From NCBI RefSeq assembly GCF_026847645.1, contig NZ_JAPSMC010000035.1, positions 1 to 33,196 of the forward strand: a DNA stretch of 33,196 nt, given 5' to 3'. This document shows positions 8,948 through 19,537 of this stretch, one piece after another. This DNA comes from Anoxybacillus sp. J5B_2022. GTDB lineage: Bacteria; Bacillota; Bacilli; Bacillales; Anoxybacillaceae. A program made the translations under genes and the position numbers. Under the pieces are notes generated by a model. It was given only the letters and a program-made list of their open reading frames with translations. It was not told the origin of the DNA and did no database searches. Position 1 is the stretch's first letter, and each line of letters begins with the position of its first letter.

Positions 8948-8982
8948 CAACGACATGCTTCGTTTTGAATCCATTGTTTACA
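8942..8982. promoter_or_regulatory. Inverted repeat TGTAAACAA-N23-TTGTTTACA, possible operator
   Basis: Two perfect 9-base arms at 8942-8950 and 8974-8982. Centre-to-centre distance is 32 bases, about three helical turns, so both arms face the same side of the helix. One arm covers the -35 of the minus-strand small RNA; the other lies 40 bases left of the divergent plus-strand promoter. The regulator is not recognised. Confidence 0.5.
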
Positions 8983-9021
8983 AAAATTCGCTCCAATCCC
9001 TCATAAGCTGAAGGCCCCCCC

Positions 9022-9050
9022 TTTACATTTATATTTTATTGAAATATAAT
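9022..9050 (+). promoter_or_regulatory. SigA promoter of the structured RNA at 9057
   Basis: TTTACA (9022-9027), exactly 17 bases of A/T-rich spacer, then perfect TATAAT (9045-9050). The start is expected near 9057. No plus-strand protein gene follows, so it drives a noncoding unit. Confidence 0.7.
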
Positions 9051-9056
9051 AAAGGC

Positions 9057-9208
9057 AAGAAAAGTATAACCACCAAAAAGTTCGCATATATTATCAGTAA
9101 GCTGTGTCCATCATAGCTTGCGGGTACAACCGTATAGACCGCAATAGCCGGTCACCAATGGGGAAAGTAATCCACCTATAGCTTGGCGGCAGGGTGGATT
9201 ATTTTTTA
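9057..9208 (+). ncRNA. Candidate structured small RNA, about 150 nt, unassigned
   Basis: Lies between a near-perfect promoter and an intrinsic terminator, with the next protein gene (the glucosidase) on the opposite strand, so it is not a leader. Local pairings visible by eye are AAGCT/AGCTT (9100-9120 region), GCGG/CCGC around GTACAACCGTATAGA (9119-9141), possible GCCG/CGGC pairing that encloses most of the 3' part, and the terminator stem TAATCCACC/GGTGGATTA. The only ATG opens a 7-codon frame without a ribosome-binding site. It does not match 6S, SRP, RNase P, tmRNA or the common riboswitch cores as I remember them. It could be a new small RNA or a diverged known one. Confidence 0.5.
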
Positions 9209-9213
9209 ATTTT
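9168..9213 (+). terminator. Terminator of the structured RNA
   Basis: Perfect 9-bp stem TAATCCACC (9168-9176) / GGTGGATTA (9193-9201) followed directly by TTTTTTAATTTT. In the minus direction the same stem lies 30 bp past the glucosidase stop and is followed only by CTTTCCCC, so it would be a poor terminator there. Confidence 0.8.
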
Positions 9214-9243
9214 GTCAAAGCGAACAATATCTACATTGACCGC

Positions 9244-10740
<1,497 letters not shown>

Positions 10741-10777
10741 TACTCACAATGATTCAACCCCCTCTATATAGCAAAAA

Positions 10778-11557
10778 TCATTGCACCCCCGCTCGTTTCC
10801 ATAGGCGTTTTTCGATGTAGTAAGTGGGGACGATTATTGCTGCCCAAATGGCAAAGTAGTTAAGTAGGGCGAGTAGCGGGTTGTTGCTTCCCCGTTCTTT
10901 ACGGAATTTTCCGTCCCGTATCTCTCCGTCCGGCGGCGTTGGCATTGTTCCAGCCGTTTTTCCATCAAATGATGGGGCGTTTTGTTCAGCAAATTTCGGT
11001 TTGAAATCCCCTTCGCTTGGCTTCACGTTTAATGAAATCCAATACATTCCGCCGGCTAAGACAGCAAGCGACAGCACAGCAGAGGCAATAACGCCCTTTC
11101 TCCATTTTCCTTCCTTCGATTTGAACGCTCTTTTACTAATGCCCATAATCCATTGCCAATGTACGCCAATATGAAGACCGACTAATGCGAGCGTTGCATT
11201 GGCGGAAAGGTTGTGAATCCCGCGAACAAAGTGGTTACCTTCGATGGCAAAATTCGGAAAAACGACTCACGAAATCAAAATTCCAGATGCAATGACCGTT
11301 GTCATCGAAACAAGCAGCAAGATGTTTAATAAAAAACTGAACCGTGTTTTTCGCGGGAGTTCAGGAGCAAAAATTTTTTTCGTCGTGTTGATCACCCAGC
11401 GATAATTCAACCCGATATGAACAACAATCGCTACGCCAATCACGACCCCAGCAATTTCGTGAAATGGCAAGCCGTTGAACACCCTCGGATTCATTAATAA
11501 CACAAACGTAATTGCGAGCAATAAATCGAGCACGATCTTTACATAATTTTTCCTCAT
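10778..11557 (-). pseudogene. DUF4405-type membrane protein gene interrupted by one in-frame TGA
   Basis: Two open stretches, 11267-11557 (96 residues) and 10778-11146 (122 residues from its first ATG), are in the same frame. The 40 codons between them are also open, except for a single TGA at 11267-11269. Read through, they make one protein of about 259 residues. It has a hydrophobic N-terminal half with His residues in helices (PFHEIAGVVIG, VVHIGLNYRWV), a second half resuming at VVFPNF, then GIHNLSANATLALVGLHIG, another transmembrane segment and a polar linker. The paired helices with conserved His resemble cytochrome b561/DUF4405 haem-binding membrane proteins. The start has AGGAGA 7 bases upstream. 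One C-to-T change from CGA would explain the stop. It is probably a recent nonsense pseudogene or a sequencing error. Confidence 0.75.
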
Positions 11558-11641
11558 TTCATTTTCTCCTAACCTTTTCTACTTTTAGCGAACATCGCTC
11601 GTACTGTTTACAGTTTACTAGCCGATAGTGAAATTTGAGTG

Positions 11642-11670
11642 AAAAAAAAACAGCCCTTTAAAGGCTGTTT
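11642..11670 (-). terminator. Terminator of the yrrT-mtnN-mccA-mccB-yrhC operon
   Basis: Minus strand AACAGCC / GGCTGTT hairpin followed by an uninterrupted run of T (A on plus, 11642-11650). The yrhC stop codon TAA lies in the hairpin loop, so the last codons of yrhC form the 5' arm. Confidence 0.88.
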
Positions 11671-11897
11671 TCTTCTTCGGCTTTCTGCGCGTATACGGTA
11701 GCTTTACGGGCGAAATAAATCGCGCTTCCCAACAATACACCGATTGCTAAAAGAACGAGCGGCTTCTTCTCTGCCGTTAACGCATGTGGAATAATCGTAC
11801 CGAGGTAAAGGAATGTGCTGACGGCAAATAAGACGAGGCTGTACACTTTATAATCGCTTGCTTTTGCTCGCCATTCCTTTATTTTTCTCTCGTTCAA
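11658..11897 (-). CDS. yrhC: YrhC family small membrane protein
   Basis: About 79 residues with two predicted membrane helices, around YSLVLFAVSTFLYLGTII and PLVLLAIGVLLGSAIYF, joined by a short polar loop, plus a charged N-terminus and an acidic C-terminus. It is identified as YrhC from its size, topology and position as the last gene after mccB, as in B. subtilis. The function is unknown. There are two adjacent TTG codons, at 11900 and 11897; the second is better spaced (7 bases) from AAGGGGG. The 69-bp gap after mccB shows no terminator, so it is read from the operon. Its 3' end doubles as the operon terminator. Confidence 0.8.
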   Translation of the reverse strand: MNERKIKEWRAKASDYKVYSLVLFAVSTFLYLGTIIPHALTAEKKPLVLLAIGVLLGSAIYFARKATVYAQKAEEENSL

Positions 11898-11969
11898 CAA
11901 AACTCCCCCTTCCGTCCGGTTGTCCTGTTTTCAATGTATCATAGGAAACGAGAAAGGGGACGATGTAAT

Positions 11970-14029
<2,060 letters not shown>

Positions 14030-14070
14030 GGTGTCACCTCACAAAGAAAAGAAGGAGAGGATGCCTCTCC

Positions 14071-14769
14071 CTATTTATTTAATTCGTCCAACATCGCCTG
14101 CACAAGCTCAGACGAATGAAGCGCTGCTTTATGCAAAAACTGTTCGAACGATACGTTTGATTCTTTGCCGGCAATATCGGAAAGCGCGCGAATGACGACA
14201 AACGGCACACCGAACTGGAAGCACACTTGTGCAATCGCCGCCGCTTCCATTTCGACCGCATAAAGATCGGAAAATTGCGTGCGCACAAACTCGACGCGCG
14301 CTGGGTCGTGCATAAACGAATCGCCGGTCGCAATGAGCCCTTTCGCTACTTGAACGTCACGAATATGAGCGGCACTTTTTTCCGCGACTTCGATTAACCG
14401 TGCATCCGCCACGTAGCGCGCCGGCAAGCCTGGCACTTGACCATACGCATAGCCAAACGCCGTTACATCCACGTCATGGTGCGCTACTTCTGTCGAAATA
14501 ACAATATCGCCGACGTTTAATGAAGCGAGAAACCCACCAGCAGACCCTGTGTTAATGACGACATCTGGCTGAAACCGTTCCAATAAAATCGTTGTCGACA
14601 TCGCCGCATTCACTTTGCCGATGCCGGATTTTAATAAAATCACGTCCACCCCGTGTAACGTGCCAGTGTAAAATTCGCAGTTGGCAACCGTTGTGTCGTT
14701 TCTGTTTTCCATTTTTTCGCGCAAAATCGCAACTTCTTCTTCCATCGCGCCAATGATTGCTACTTTCAT
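14071..14769 (-). CDS. mtnN: 5'-methylthioadenosine/S-adenosylhomocysteine nucleosidase
   Basis: Hydrolyses SAH to S-ribosylhomocysteine plus adenine, and MTA to methylthioribose plus adenine. Family I nucleoside phosphorylase-like fold: N-terminal [13 protein letters not shown] with the catalytic Glu, [17 protein letters not shown] with the ribose-binding Glu, and the catalytic Asp in RALSDIAG. Start ATG 14769 is preceded by GAGGT with 7-base spacing, giving 232 residues; an upstream ATG at 14787 would overlap the ribosome-binding site. It sits 18 bp after yrrT, whose putative methyltransferase activity would produce SAH, and before mccA, which uses the homocysteine recovered from its product via LuxS (encoded elsewhere). 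Confidence 0.95.
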   Translation of the reverse strand: MKVAIIGAMEEEVAILREKMENRNDTTVANCEFYTGTLHGVDVILLKSGIGKVNAAMSTTILLERFQPDVVINTGSAGGFLASLNVGDIVISTEVAHHDVDVTAFGYAYGQVPGLPARYVADARLIEVAEKSAAHIRDVQVAKGLIATGDSFMHDPARVEFVRTQFSDLYAVEMEAAAIAQVCFQFGVPFVVIRALSDIAGKESNVSFEQFLHKAALHSSELVQAMLDELNK

Positions 14770-14787
14770 CGTTTCAACCTCTTTCAC

Positions 14788-15426
14788 TTATTGTTTCACA
14801 GCCTCGATCAACCAAACGAAACGATTCATTGATGTAAACGAAACCGAAAAGCCATTGTTCACAAACATATGATCCAACGACGGCAGCGTTGTATAGTATT
14901 CACGCTTTAAATCTTCGGCTAAATCGTGAAACCCTTTCGCTTTCGCTTCGTTCATCATCTGTTCATGCGCTTTGCGATCAACAAAGGCTGTATCCGCAAA
15001 CACTATTTTACCACCTTTATTCAACAGCTTACCATACTTACTAATCGCTTGTTCTTTTTCTTCATCGGTTAAATGGTGAAAGGCGTATGTGCTTACGATC
15101 GTGTCAATCGATTCCGGTGGCAGCGGAAACTGCAAAAAGTCGCCGTCTTGTATCGACGCACCTGCTAACTTCTCCAGCGCTAATTCCCGCATTGGCGCCG
15201 ACGGCTCAACGCCGTATACCGTTTTTCCTGCTTCAAGCAGTTTTTTCGTTAAGTTGCCTGTCCCAACCCCAAACTCCAACACTACTCGACCGCTTTTTTC
15301 GACGACTGTATTTAAAATCGTATCATATCCGTTAAATACGTCACGATATTGCTCATCATGTCCATAAACCGAAGCGTCATATGACTGCGCCCACGTTTCA
15401 AAGATGTCTAAAAATTCTCTGCCCAT
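14788..15426 (-). CDS. yrrT: Putative SAM-dependent methyltransferase YrrT
   Basis: Class I SAM methyltransferase of 212 residues: motif [18 protein letters not shown], an acidic residue after GVEPS, then VSTYAFHHL and FADTAF as later motifs. The substrate is unknown. In B. subtilis yrrT is the first gene of the CymR-repressed yrrT-mtnN-yrhABC operon, matching the order here. Start ATG 15426 ([12 protein letters not shown]) matches the family's usual N-terminus; an ATG at 15465 would add 13 residues but would place translation through the probable operator. The ribosome-binding site is weak (AGGGCG). Confidence 0.88.
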   Translation of the reverse strand: MGREFLDIFETWAQSYDASVYGHDEQYRDVFNGYDTILNTVVEKSGRVVLEFGVGTGNLTKKLLEAGKTVYGVEPSAPMRELALEKLAGASIQDGDFLQFPLPPESIDTIVSTYAFHHLTDEEKEQAISKYGKLLNKGGKIVFADTAFVDRKAHEQMMNEAKAKGFHDLAEDLKREYYTTLPSLDHMFVNNGFSVSFTSMNRFVWLIEAVKQ

Positions 15427-15450
15427 GATGTCACGCCCTATAATTCTTAT

Positions 15451-15522
15451 AATTCCTATTAACATACTATGAATTAATTTATGTTCTGTTCTTAATCTAA
15501 CATAATTTTTTCATTTGTTCAA
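15451..15522 (-). promoter_or_regulatory. yrrT operon promoter with CymR-like operator
   Basis: Minus strand TTGAAC (15517-15522), 17-base spacer, TAGATT (15494-15499); start near 15487. Downstream, 15451-15476 reads TAATTC, 14 bases, then GGAATT preceded by ATA. This resembles the CymR motif as I remember it (TAA..C ... AT.GGAATT). A repressor at this position would act as a roadblock. The consensus is recalled, not checked; spacing may be one base off. Confidence 0.5.
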
Positions 15523-15530
15523 CGGAAATA

Positions 15531-15539
15531 TGCTACACT
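15531..15539 (+). promoter_or_regulatory. Extended -10 promoter of yrzA
   Basis: TGC followed by TACACT (15534-15539), no good -35. The start near 15546 leaves a very short leader before the ribosome-binding site AAAGGGGG. It lies back to back with the yrrT promoter: the -10 is 12 bases from the yrrT -35. Confidence 0.45.
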
Positions 15540-15561
15540 ACAGATGGAAAGGGGGAAAATA

Positions 15562-15765
15562 ATGCTTACGTTCGATCTCATTCAAGACAAAGTGGAGTTT
15601 TTCGAAGCAGCGGATTTAAAGACGTTAGAGAAAAAAGTAAACGAACAAATTGAACAAAATAAAGCGCTTATGTTAGAAGTACATCACGTGTCGCACCAAA
15701 TGCACGTCGCGGAAAACGGCCAGCGTTTTTATAGTGCAGTCGTCCATTTTAAAGCCAAAAAATGA
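15562..15765 (+). CDS. yrzA: YrzA family (DUF2536) small protein
   Basis: Conserved small protein of 67 residues, charged, without membrane segment or signal. Start ATG 15562 has AGGGGG 7 bases upstream; an in-frame ATG at 15544 lies before the ribosome-binding site and at the predicted transcription start, so it is rejected. Position between yrrT and yrrS matches yrzA of B. subtilis. The function is unknown. It is the only plus-strand gene in the conserved block, transcribed alone between divergent yrrT and convergent yrrS. Its TGA stop is the first base of a terminator hairpin shared with yrrS. Confidence 0.8.
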   Translation: MLTFDLIQDKVEFFEAADLKTLEKKVNEQIEQNKALMLEVHHVSHQMHVAENGQRFYSAVVHFKAKK

Positions 15766-15793
15766 GCGGATGTCCCACCATCGGGAATCCGCT
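15765..15793. terminator. Bidirectional terminator between convergent yrzA and yrrS
   Basis: AGCGGAT / ATCCGCT (7 bp) continues inward with CCC/GGG. On the minus strand it is followed by CATTTTTTGG (strong), on the plus strand by ATTGTTTC (weaker). The stop codons of yrzA (15763-15765) and yrrS (15792-15794) lie at its two edges. Confidence 0.75.
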
Positions 15794-16406
15794 ATTGTTT
15801 CAACTGCTCGATTTTCTCTGGCTTCCAGCCTTGATGTTCCACCCAAGCAATATATACTTTATATTTCACGCTTTTATCTTTTGACGAAACAGTGGCAACC
15901 GCTTTATTCGGGCCATTGTTACCGATAAACCAGACGATCATGTCATCGTGCGGCAATCCGGTTGCGTAGCTCACCGCATCGAGCATTTCTTTCCAATCGA
16001 CAGAGTTCTCGTCAAACGTCGTGACATGCGGCTCGGACTGCGTTGTGCCGATCGGCTGCCATGACGGATCGACGATTTCTTTTTCCACTCCTGAAGCCGG
16101 ATCGCCTGCCGTTTCAATCACTTGTTGCGAGGACTCGGTTTGTTCCGATGATGGCTGATCCGTTTCGTTGTTGTTTTGCAGCGCGCCGCCAATTTCGACT
16201 TCGACTTGATCGTCCTTCGGTTTTTTCGCTTCCGTTACATTCGTTTTTCGCTCGGATGTTTGGTTCGGTTCGCTGTCGTTCGCAAAAAACAGCTGCCAGC
16301 TGAAAAAGACGATCAATAGAAGCACGAACGCGAGCGTCACGTTTAATAGTCGGTTGATTTTCCGCTGTTTGGCGCGCTGTTCAAAGCGGGAATGCATATT
16401 AGCCAA
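15792..16406 (-). CDS. yrrS: YrrS family (DUF1510) membrane-anchored protein
   Basis: 204 residues: a short basic N-terminus, one membrane helix around LLNVTLAFVLLLIVFF, a long Glu/Gln/Thr-rich disordered linker, then a folded C-terminal domain (about 120-200) with WKEMLDAVSYATGLP, matching DUF1510. Type II topology puts the domain outside the cell membrane. In B. subtilis yrrS neighbours pbpI and is linked to sporulation; the molecular role is unknown. Start TTG 16406 has AGGGAGGG at 7-base spacing, whereas ATG 16397 would be 16 bases away, so TTG is preferred. A promoter candidate lies between it and pbpI. Confidence 0.85.
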   Translation of the reverse strand: MANMHSRFEQRAKQRKINRLLNVTLAFVLLLIVFFSWQLFFANDSEPNQTSERKTNVTEAKKPKDDQVEVEIGGALQNNNETDQPSSEQTESSQQVIETAGDPASGVEKEIVDPSWQPIGTTQSEPHVTTFDENSVDWKEMLDAVSYATGLPHDDMIVWFIGNNGPNKAVATVSSKDKSVKYKVYIAWVEHQGWKPEKIEQLKQ

Positions 16407-16441
16407 GCGCCATCCCTCCCTTTGTTCTTGAGGTCGTATTT

Positions 16442-16471
16442 ATTGTAGTATACAATAGGCCGCCTTGTCAT
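16442..16471 (-). promoter_or_regulatory. Candidate SigA promoter of yrrS
   Basis: Minus strand ATGACA (16466-16471), 18-base spacer, TACAAT (16442-16447). It overlaps the end of pbpI. yrrS could thus be expressed apart from pbpI. Confidence 0.45.
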
Positions 16472-18258
16472 TTCGGACTTACGTCCTGAGCTTGTTGCGC
16501 TGCCTCCCATTCATAAATTCTCTTGACAAGATCATAAAATACGTCGTTCGTCACTGCTTGCGCATTCGTGCTGTCTAAAGCGACAACAACGAGCACGTAC
16601 TTCGGCGACTCGGCTGGAAAATAGCCAGCAAACCATTTATTGATTAACGGTTCGCCGCGGGCATCGATTTTTCCGGTTTGCGCCGTTCCTGATTTTCCCG
16701 CCACCGCATAAGGCAACGTTTGAAACCGCCGTCCTGTGCCGCGCGCATCGGTAACGACACTAAGCAACAATTGTTTTAACTTCTGCACCGTAAAAAACGA
16801 AAGCGGCTCGCTGTTGGAAAACGGCTGTTCGGGAAACGTAAAAAAGGTCGTACCATTTTTATAGGTCATTTTGCTGGCGACGCGCACTTGCTTCGCCTCT
16901 CCACCGCGCGCAATCGTTGCCATCATATTCGCTACCGCCAAAGGAGAGACGCGGACGTTTTTCTGACCGATCGACGTTTGAGCAACGGCAAGCGGAACGT
17001 ATTTGTCGCTTTTGTCATGCCAAATCGTGCCGCTTTTTTCTTCTGGAAGCTGGCGAAAAGCAGTGACGTGGTACACATCGCCTTGCCAACCGGCAAGCGG
17101 GTACAACCCAAGCTTTTGCGCGTATTGCTCGATGATGTCTTTGTTTTGTCCGACAAGCTGTTTTCCTAATGTGGCAAACGTGTTGTTGCAGCTGACAGCA
17201 AAACTTTTTTCGAACGAAAGTTGCCCATACGTGTGCTCTACATCCGGCGTTCCGTCGATTTTTCGGCTACAGTCAAACGTTTGCTTGTCATTTACGATTC
17301 CGGTTTCCACCGCTGCTGCGGCAATAACGGTTTTAAACACCGACCCCGGAATTTGTGGCAAAAGCATTTGATTTTCCGCGCCGCCATTTTTATACGGGTC
17401 GTGCGGATCCATCGCTGGGCGGCTTGCCATGGCTAGCACGCTATTCGTAGCAACGTCCAACAGCACGGCGCCGCCTTTTTTCAGCCCATGTTCATCAAGC
17501 ACCGTTTCGGTCATTTGTTGCAAATCGCGGTCAATCGTCGTTTGCACGGAAATCGGATAAAACGGGTTTCCCGGCGCGCTATATTTCACATCAAGTCCAA
17601 ACAGCGGACCACCTTCCGCATCGACGTGGTATAAAAGCCGCGTTTCCCCTTCTGGAAGCAAAAATTCATCGAACGCTTTTTGCAATCCTTGAATGCCGAT
17701 TTTTGTTTGTACCGAAAGATGTCGGTCACCATAGCGATCGCGCAATAGCTGCGGATCTTCGCGCGTAAATCCGATCAGTTGGGCTGCGTACAGATGATCG
17801 AGCGGATATTGTTTTTTCACCGCAAGCACCCCAGGAAGGTGAAGTTGATTGATTTTGTTCATTTGCGCTTCCGTCAACGGAAACGGTTCCGTCCCGCTCG
17901 AAAAGACAATCGGTTCGTTCGCCTGTTGAATTTGCGAACGAATCGTGCTCGCAGAAACGTGAAGAAGATTGGCGATCGTTTCAACCGGCCAGTTCATCGT
18001 TTTTAAAAACGGAAATAGGACAAGAACAGGAATCTCTTGTTCGACGAGAGGTTTGCCGTTTTTATCGACAAACGTGCCGCGCCCGTCGCTCACAACCATT
18101 TCTTGCGTCCGCTGGGCGACGCTAGCTTCGATTAAGTTCACATGCTGCTTCGAAAACGATTCCGTGCTCACTAATTGAAGTTGCGCAAGTCGACCGATCA
18201 AGAAAAAAAGGCCGAGCTGAATAATGACTAAAATGACGATCGTTCGCTTTTTTCTCAT
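16468..18258 (-). CDS. pbpI: Class B penicillin-binding protein (PbpI / PBP4b type)
   Basis: Monofunctional D,D-transpeptidase that cross-links peptidoglycan outside the membrane. 596 residues from ATG 18258: N-terminal signal anchor (about 6-24), PBP dimerisation/pedestal domain, then the transpeptidase domain with Ser306-x-x-Lys309 in GSVFK, Ser-Cys-Asn 356-358 in AVSCNNTF and Lys522-Ser-Gly-Thr in GKSGTAQTG. All three active-site motifs are present, so it should be active and bind beta-lactams. It is placed as PbpI (YrrR) by the greA-pbpI-yrrS order. A GTG three codons upstream (18267) overlaps the ribosome-binding site. The start region is unusual: the Shine-Dalgarno sequence is inside the greA terminator hairpin. 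Confidence 0.92.
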   Translation of the reverse strand: MRKKRTIVILVIIQLGLFFLIGRLAQLQLVSTESFSKQHVNLIEASVAQRTQEMVVSDGRGTFVDKNGKPLVEQEIPVLVLFPFLKTMNWPVETIANLLHVSASTIRSQIQQANEPIVFSSGTEPFPLTEAQMNKINQLHLPGVLAVKKQYPLDHLYAAQLIGFTREDPQLLRDRYGDRHLSVQTKIGIQGLQKAFDEFLLPEGETRLLYHVDAEGGPLFGLDVKYSAPGNPFYPISVQTTIDRDLQQMTETVLDEHGLKKGGAVLLDVATNSVLAMASRPAMDPHDPYKNGGAENQMLLPQIPGSVFKTVIAAAAVETGIVNDKQTFDCSRKIDGTPDVEHTYGQLSFEKSFAVSCNNTFATLGKQLVGQNKDIIEQYAQKLGLYPLAGWQGDVYHVTAFRQLPEEKSGTIWHDKSDKYVPLAVAQTSIGQKNVRVSPLAVANMMATIARGGEAKQVRVASKMTYKNGTTFFTFPEQPFSNSEPLSFFTVQKLKQLLLSVVTDARGTGRRFQTLPYAVAGKSGTAQTGKIDARGEPLINKWFAGYFPAESPKYVLVVVALDSTNAQAVTNDVFYDLVKRIYEWEAAQQAQDVSPK

Positions 18259-18292
18259 AAAAAACACCTCGTCTTCATTGTTGACGAGGTGT
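18259..18292 (-). terminator. Terminator of greA overlapping the pbpI ribosome-binding site
   Basis: Perfect 10-bp stem ACACCTCGTC / GACGAGGTGT with a 9-base loop, followed by six T, on the minus strand. The hairpin begins 13 bp after the greA stop. The 3' arm contains GAGGTG, the pbpI Shine-Dalgarno sequence, and the T-run is the spacer to its ATG. Confidence 0.88.
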
Positions 18293-18305
18293 GTTATTTT
18301 AAAAC

Positions 18306-18782
18306 CTATTTCACCGCAACGATTTTCACGAGCATTTCGCCGCCTGGCGTTTGCACGCTCACTTCGTCGCCAACCTTTTTGCCCATTAGCGATTTTGCAA
18401 TCGGCGAATCGTTCGAAATTTTTCCTTCAAACGGATCGGCTTCCGCGCTGCCGACGATCGTGTACGTTTCTTCTTCGCCGTCCGGAAGCTCGATAAACGT
18501 CACCGATTTTCCGAGCGATACAACGTCCGGATTCGTTGTATCTTCTTCAATAATTTGAGCATTGCGAATCATGTTTTCGAGCGTTTGAATGCGCGCTTCG
18601 ACAAACGCCTGCTCGTCTTTTGCGGCATCGTACTCGGAGTTTTCGGAGAGATCGCCAAATCCGCGGGCGATTTTAATGCGCTCGACGACTTCTTTTCGCT
18701 TGACCGTTTTTAAATATTCGAGTTCTTGCTCGAGTTTCTCCTTCCCTTCCTTTGTCATCGGATATTGCTTTTCGTTCGCCAT
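18306..18782 (-). CDS. greA: Transcription elongation factor GreA
   Basis: 158 residues, the normal length. It enters the RNA polymerase secondary channel and stimulates cleavage of backtracked RNA. The N-terminal coiled coil carries the conserved acidic tip in [16 protein letters not shown]; the C-terminal FKBP-like domain ends with [18 protein letters not shown]. The start has AAAGGAGG 10 bases upstream. It is downstream of udk, from which it is separated by 118 bp containing a perfect hairpin. The gene ends in a strong terminator. Confidence 0.97.
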   Translation of the reverse strand: MANEKQYPMTKEGKEKLEQELEYLKTVKRKEVVERIKIARGFGDLSENSEYDAAKDEQAFVEARIQTLENMIRNAQIIEEDTTNPDVVSLGKSVTFIELPDGEEETYTIVGSAEADPFEGKISNDSPIAKSLMGKKVGDEVSVQTPGGEMLVKIVAVK

Positions 18783-18820
18783 GCTTCTGTTCCTCCTTTA
18801 TATGTGTATGTATGGAAAAC

Positions 18821-18846
18821 GTACGAACGGCCAAATGCGTTCGTAC
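18821..18846. promoter_or_regulatory. Perfect hairpin in the greA leader
   Basis: GTACGAACG (18821-18829) and CGTTCGTAC (18838-18846) pair perfectly around 8 bases. In the minus direction GTTTTCC follows, a poor T-tract. It may be a weak udk terminator, a GreA-sensitive pause/attenuator or a protein site. No convincing separate greA promoter is visible. Confidence 0.45.
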
Positions 18847-18900
18847 AAACGGATCGCTAATGACAATGTATACGCTTCATATGGCATCTATGTTATATTA

Positions 18901-19536
18901 TTACAAAAAAGACTTTTGTTCAAGAATTGTTTGAATTTTTGTAACCATTAAATCGATTGCCACATGATTATGTCCACCTTCCGGAATAATAATGTCGGCA
19001 TACCGCTTTGTCGGCTCGATAAACTGATTGTGCATCGGACGGACGACGTTAACGTATTGGTCAATAACTGATTCTAACGTCCGCCCGCGCTCGTTAATAT
19101 CGCGCAATAAGCGGCGGATGATGCGGATGTCGGCATCAGTGTCGACATATACTTTAATATCCATTAAGTTGCGCAATCGTTCGTCTTCTAATACGAGAAT
19201 GCCTTCTAAAATAATGACATCTTTCGGCTCGACGTAAATGACTTCGTTCGCCCGTGTATGCAGCGTATAGTCATACACCGGTTTTTCAATCGGTTCATAG
19301 TTCAGCAGTTGGTGAAGATGCTCGATTAATAAATCATTGTCAAACGCAAGCGGATGATCGTAGTTCGTTTTTAGCCGTTCTTCAAACGGAAGATGGCTTT
19401 GATCCTTGTAATAATAGTCTTGCTCGAGCATTAAAATCGAATGCCCTTGAAAATGTTCATAAATCGCTTTCGCCACGCTTGTTTTCCCCGAACCGGAGCC
19501 ACCCGCGACTCCGATAACAACCGGTTTCTTCCCCAT
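18901..19536 (-). CDS. udk: Uridine kinase
   Basis: Phosphorylates uridine and cytidine to UMP and CMP in pyrimidine salvage. 211 residues with P-loop [12 protein letters not shown] near the N-terminus, [17 protein letters not shown] (nucleoside-binding region), the YDYTLHTR segment, the Walker B-like [10 protein letters not shown] and the lid Arg cluster [12 protein letters not shown]. The start ATG has AAAGGAG upstream and lies 1 bp after the trhP2 stop, so the genes are cotranscribed. Confidence 0.97.
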   Translation of the reverse strand: MGKKPVVIGVAGGSGSGKTSVAKAIYEHFQGHSILMLEQDYYYKDQSHLPFEERLKTNYDHPLAFDNDLLIEHLHQLLNYEPIEKPVYDYTLHTRANEVIYVEPKDVIILEGILVLEDERLRNLMDIKVYVDTDADIRIIRRLLRDINERGRTLESVIDQYVNVVRPMHNQFIEPTKRYADIIIPEGGHNHVAIDLMVTKIQTILEQKSFL

Positions 19537-19537
19537 C

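Noticed and set aside
8667-8996. 109-residue open frame on the minus strand upstream of hsdM
   Set aside because: It runs through a promoter, the AAGCGAAT repeats and two terminator hairpins, has no ribosome-binding site, and its apparent peptide repeat is just the DNA repeat translated.
9095-9130. Hammerhead-like CTGATAA on the minus strand of the structured RNA region
   Set aside because: The core needs CTGANGA and a matching GAAA with three stems; these are absent.
9156-9182. Seven-codon frame starting ATGGGGAAAG in the structured RNA
   Set aside because: No ribosome-binding site, and it runs into the terminator stem.
9168-9201. Terminator of the glucosidase gene on the minus strand
   Set aside because: The stem is usable in both directions but only the plus strand has a T-tract; on the minus strand CTTTCCCC follows.
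11267-11269. Selenocysteine or programmed readthrough at the TGA in the DUF4405 gene
   Set aside because: No selenocysteine insertion signal is evident and the family is not known to use it; a simple nonsense mutation is more likely.
18824-18843. Possible LexA (SOS) box in CGAAC...GTTCG upstream of greA
   Set aside because: The half-sites are 10 bases apart instead of the 4 required by the Bacillus LexA consensus.
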